Part shown: positions 47,043 through 48,644 of the stretch, one piece after another
Numbering within the stretch: the first letter of the stretch is position 1
Layout: every line of letters starts with the position of its first letter
From: an uncultured Pseudanabaenaceae cyanobacterium
GTDB taxonomy: Bacteria; Cyanobacteriota; Cyanobacteriia; PCC-9006; JAAUQQ01
Length of the DNA: 48,644 bases
Assembly: GCA_938017515.1 (NCBI GenBank)
Contig: CALIJJ010000042.1
Span: 1 to 48,644, forward strand
Direction of reading: 5' to 3'
The notes under the pieces: model-generated
Told to the model about the DNA's origin: nothing
What the model saw: only the letters and a program-made list of their open reading frames with translations
Databases searched by the model: none
Program-made: the position numbers and the translations under genes

Positions 47043-48194
47043 TCAGAGGGGATTGTCAGAGGGATTTACCAGTTCCTGAAGCTTTTGTTTGATTCGAGCA
47101 TCAAAGACTTCCCACTTGAGCCTTGCATAGTCAGATTGCTCATTGCTGCCGGACAAGAATCCCACCGGAATTTCAAAGCCACCCGCTTTGTCACGACCGC
47201 CCCCAAAGAAACGCCCCTGAGAATCCTTGCCAAAGGCTTCTTTGATAAATTCGTCGGGATCCAGCGTTAACTTATTGGTTCGCAGAGACCCCACGACTAG
47301 CTCGACATCCTCATCTTCATCACGCACGATGCCGTACACCAAGGCTGTGTGAACGTTTTCTTCTGTCACCAAAAAGTCTGCGGCTTGGGGAATCGCATCG
47401 CGATCCTCGTAACGCAGGTAGACGACGCCTGCAACGGAAAAGTTATTTTGTACGACTCGATTACTGAGGGCGCGCTCAATGACGTCCATGACCCTTTTAG
47501 AGCGGGCGGTTCGCAGCACGGCATTGAGAAGTTGAGCATCATAGAAACGGCTTAAGTAAGCTGCTGCAAGGAATTCATCTTCCCTGGCCTGGGTAAGGTT
47601 TTGGGTATCCGAGCGAATGCCGTGCATTAATGCCGTAGCGCACTGGGTGTGCTTGGGAGAATCAGGGTCCAGCTCAAGCAAGCCCGCTTGGATGTATTGG
47701 GTCAAGATGGCTGCTGTTGCGCGGATGTGGGGGCGCAAGTCTAGGAACTCCACTGGCAGTTCGTTGTGACCATTGTGGTGGTCAATGATGGCAACGATGG
47801 GCAATTCTGCTTCTAGGATGAGCGCGGTGAGTTGACTCGTCGCCCCTTGACTATCGATAAAGATGCAGCCGCTGTAGAGACTCAAGTCCTTATTTTTAAA
47901 GGTTTGAGTGGTCCAGCGCTGGGCAGGCAGGTTGGTCAGCTTAACGAGGGCAATATTTTCCTGGTGGCTCAGCGTCCCGGCATAGATTAATTCGCACTCG
48001 ATGCGATAGCGCTGGGCAATGAGCTTGAAGGCCCATCCCGACGATAGGGCGTCTGGGTCAGGGAAATCCTGCATCACGATTAAGAAGCGCTCGCCGCGAT
48101 GGCGCTCTAGGGTGGCATGGAGTGCTTCGGTGGGGGACCCCGGACTAAAGGCGCTGTCCATGGCTCTCATTTCTAGAGCAGTTCCATCGGTCAT
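47043..48194 (-). CDS. DHH-superfamily phosphoesterase (NrnA-like)
   Basis: The 383-residue protein has the DHH domain with Asp43, Asp46 and Asp48 in QDFPDPDALSS, Asp in FIDSQG, and IIDHHNGH (Asp138-His139-His140). A DHHA1 domain follows, with GGGRDKAGGF near residue 340. NrnA-type members degrade nano-RNAs and pAp, while others cleave cyclic dinucleotides. The first metal motif lacks the usual leading His, as in some cyanobacterial members, so I do not assign a substrate. Bases 47032-47058 show a small tandem repetition of GATCAGAGGGGATTGTCA at the gene's 3' end. Confidence 0.88.
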   Translation of the reverse strand: MTDGTALEMRAMDSAFSPGSPTEALHATLERHRGERFLIVMQDFPDPDALSSGWAFKLIAQRYRIECELIYAGTLSHQENIALVKLTNLPAQRWTTQTFKNKDLSLYSGCIFIDSQGATSQLTALILEAELPIVAIIDHHNGHNELPVEFLDLRPHIRATAAILTQYIQAGLLELDPDSPKHTQCATALMHGIRSDTQNLTQAREDEFLAAAYLSRFYDAQLLNAVLRTARSKRVMDVIERALSNRVVQNNFSVAGVVYLRYEDRDAIPQAADFLVTEENVHTALVYGIVRDEDEDVELVVGSLRTNKLTLDPDEFIKEAFGKDSQGRFFGGGRDKAGGFEIPVGFLSGSNEQSDYARLKWEVFDARIKQKLQELVNPSDNPL

Positions 48195-48564
48195 GGTGTC
48201 TCAAACGCGGAGATGAGCTTTGACAGTTTAGCGGCTAAGCCAGGATGCCATCAAAAGTGTGGGCAGTTTGGATGATGTCCGTCATCCCCTCTACGGATAA
48301 TCACGGAGAGGTTCAACATAGCTTCTTAATCTAGACGGAGAGTTCATGGATTCTTCATTTGAGCCTCCGTTAAATCTCGTATGCTCATGGATAATCGGGA
48401 GCCCTGCTCGCTCAGGTTTTACTCTATGAGTTTTAGCGATGTGACGTTGAGCATTGGCCTCACATCCGAGAATCTCTAGTTCTTTATGCTTGGGCCACTA
48501 GGGATCCGGTGGTGTGTTCCAGTGAAGTGATGATGTTGGGTGCATTTTATAGGGGTGAGTTGCC
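48195..48564. other. Gene-free divergent spacer
   Basis: I see no gene, hairpin terminator or repeat worth naming in these 370 bp between the DHH gene and the PATAN-type gene. Confidence 0.4.
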
Positions 48565-48644
48565 ATGGCTGTGACAGGGTATCTCTCTGATTTTTCGTTG
48601 TCGGAATTATTCAAACTGCTCGGTCAGGGACGCCGCACAGGGTT
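48565..48644 (+). CDS. Start of a PATAN/DUF4388 protein (3' truncated by window edge)
   Basis: The visible 26 residues, MAVTGYLSDFSLSELFKLLG then QGRRTG, match the opening of DUF4388 (the PatA N-terminal domain, with G-x-L-S-D-F-S-L-x-E-L-x-x-L-L). AGGGGTGAG upstream is a ribosome site. PatA-type proteins usually continue into a response-regulator receiver domain and take part in cyanobacterial motility or differentiation signalling. The rest lies outside the window. Confidence 0.65.
   Translation, partial: MAVTGYLSDFSLSELFKLLGQGRRTG

Overview
The window is chromosomal DNA from a cyanobacterium. Three things in the sequence show this. The beta' subunit of RNA polymerase is split into rpoC1 and rpoC2. 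There is a plastid-type ndhA-I-G-E cluster. The HIP1 octamer GCGATCGC is scattered through genes and spacers. Other typically cyanobacterial genes are PSRP-3 (Ycf65), an RPE65-type carotenoid oxygenase, a PrcA-like subtilase and the start of a PATAN/DUF4388 protein. Base composition looks moderate, somewhat above 50% GC. I cannot name a genus with confidence.

Layout. 1-3 kb: the tail of a membrane protein, a hendecad coiled-coil protein, a probable decayed gene, a HEAT-like protein, a HAD phosphatase and PSRP-3. 3.2-5.2 kb: atpD-atpC on the minus strand. 5.4-9.2 kb: a PTPS-fold protein, an SDR epimerase, a rhomboid protease, RsmG and a small conserved protein. 9.2-21.8 kb: hisD divergent from rpsT-tatD-rpoB-rpoC1-rpoC2, closed by a strong terminator. 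21.9-31.4 kb: HtrA protease, an InrS/CsoR-type regulator overlapping a carotenoid oxygenase, a STAS-sugar transferase fusion, a pentapeptide-repeat chimera, a redoxin, a DegT aminotransferase and a PPOX flavoprotein.

31.8-35.9 kb is the most unusual part. It holds two tandem paralogous small secreted proteins with an almost invariant hydrophobic C-terminal tail. They converge on a PrcA-like subtilase. Divergent from that subtilase is a small gene whose C-terminal half resembles the protease's own pre-catalytic region. A secreted peptide, protease and inhibitor (or chaperone) module is my inference, not something the sequence proves.

35.9-48.6 kb: cysE with a long tail ending in Ile, a small conserved protein, a PilP-like lipoprotein, a GAF/histidine-kinase-like protein whose phospho-acceptor His is replaced by Gln, nadK attached to the ndhAIGE operon, gltA, sixA, a DHH phosphoesterase and the truncated PATAN protein.

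Most genes are housekeeping: transcription, ATP synthesis, NDH-1 electron transport, the TCA entry step, and histidine and cysteine synthesis. No IS element, tRNA, rRNA or CRISPR array was seen.
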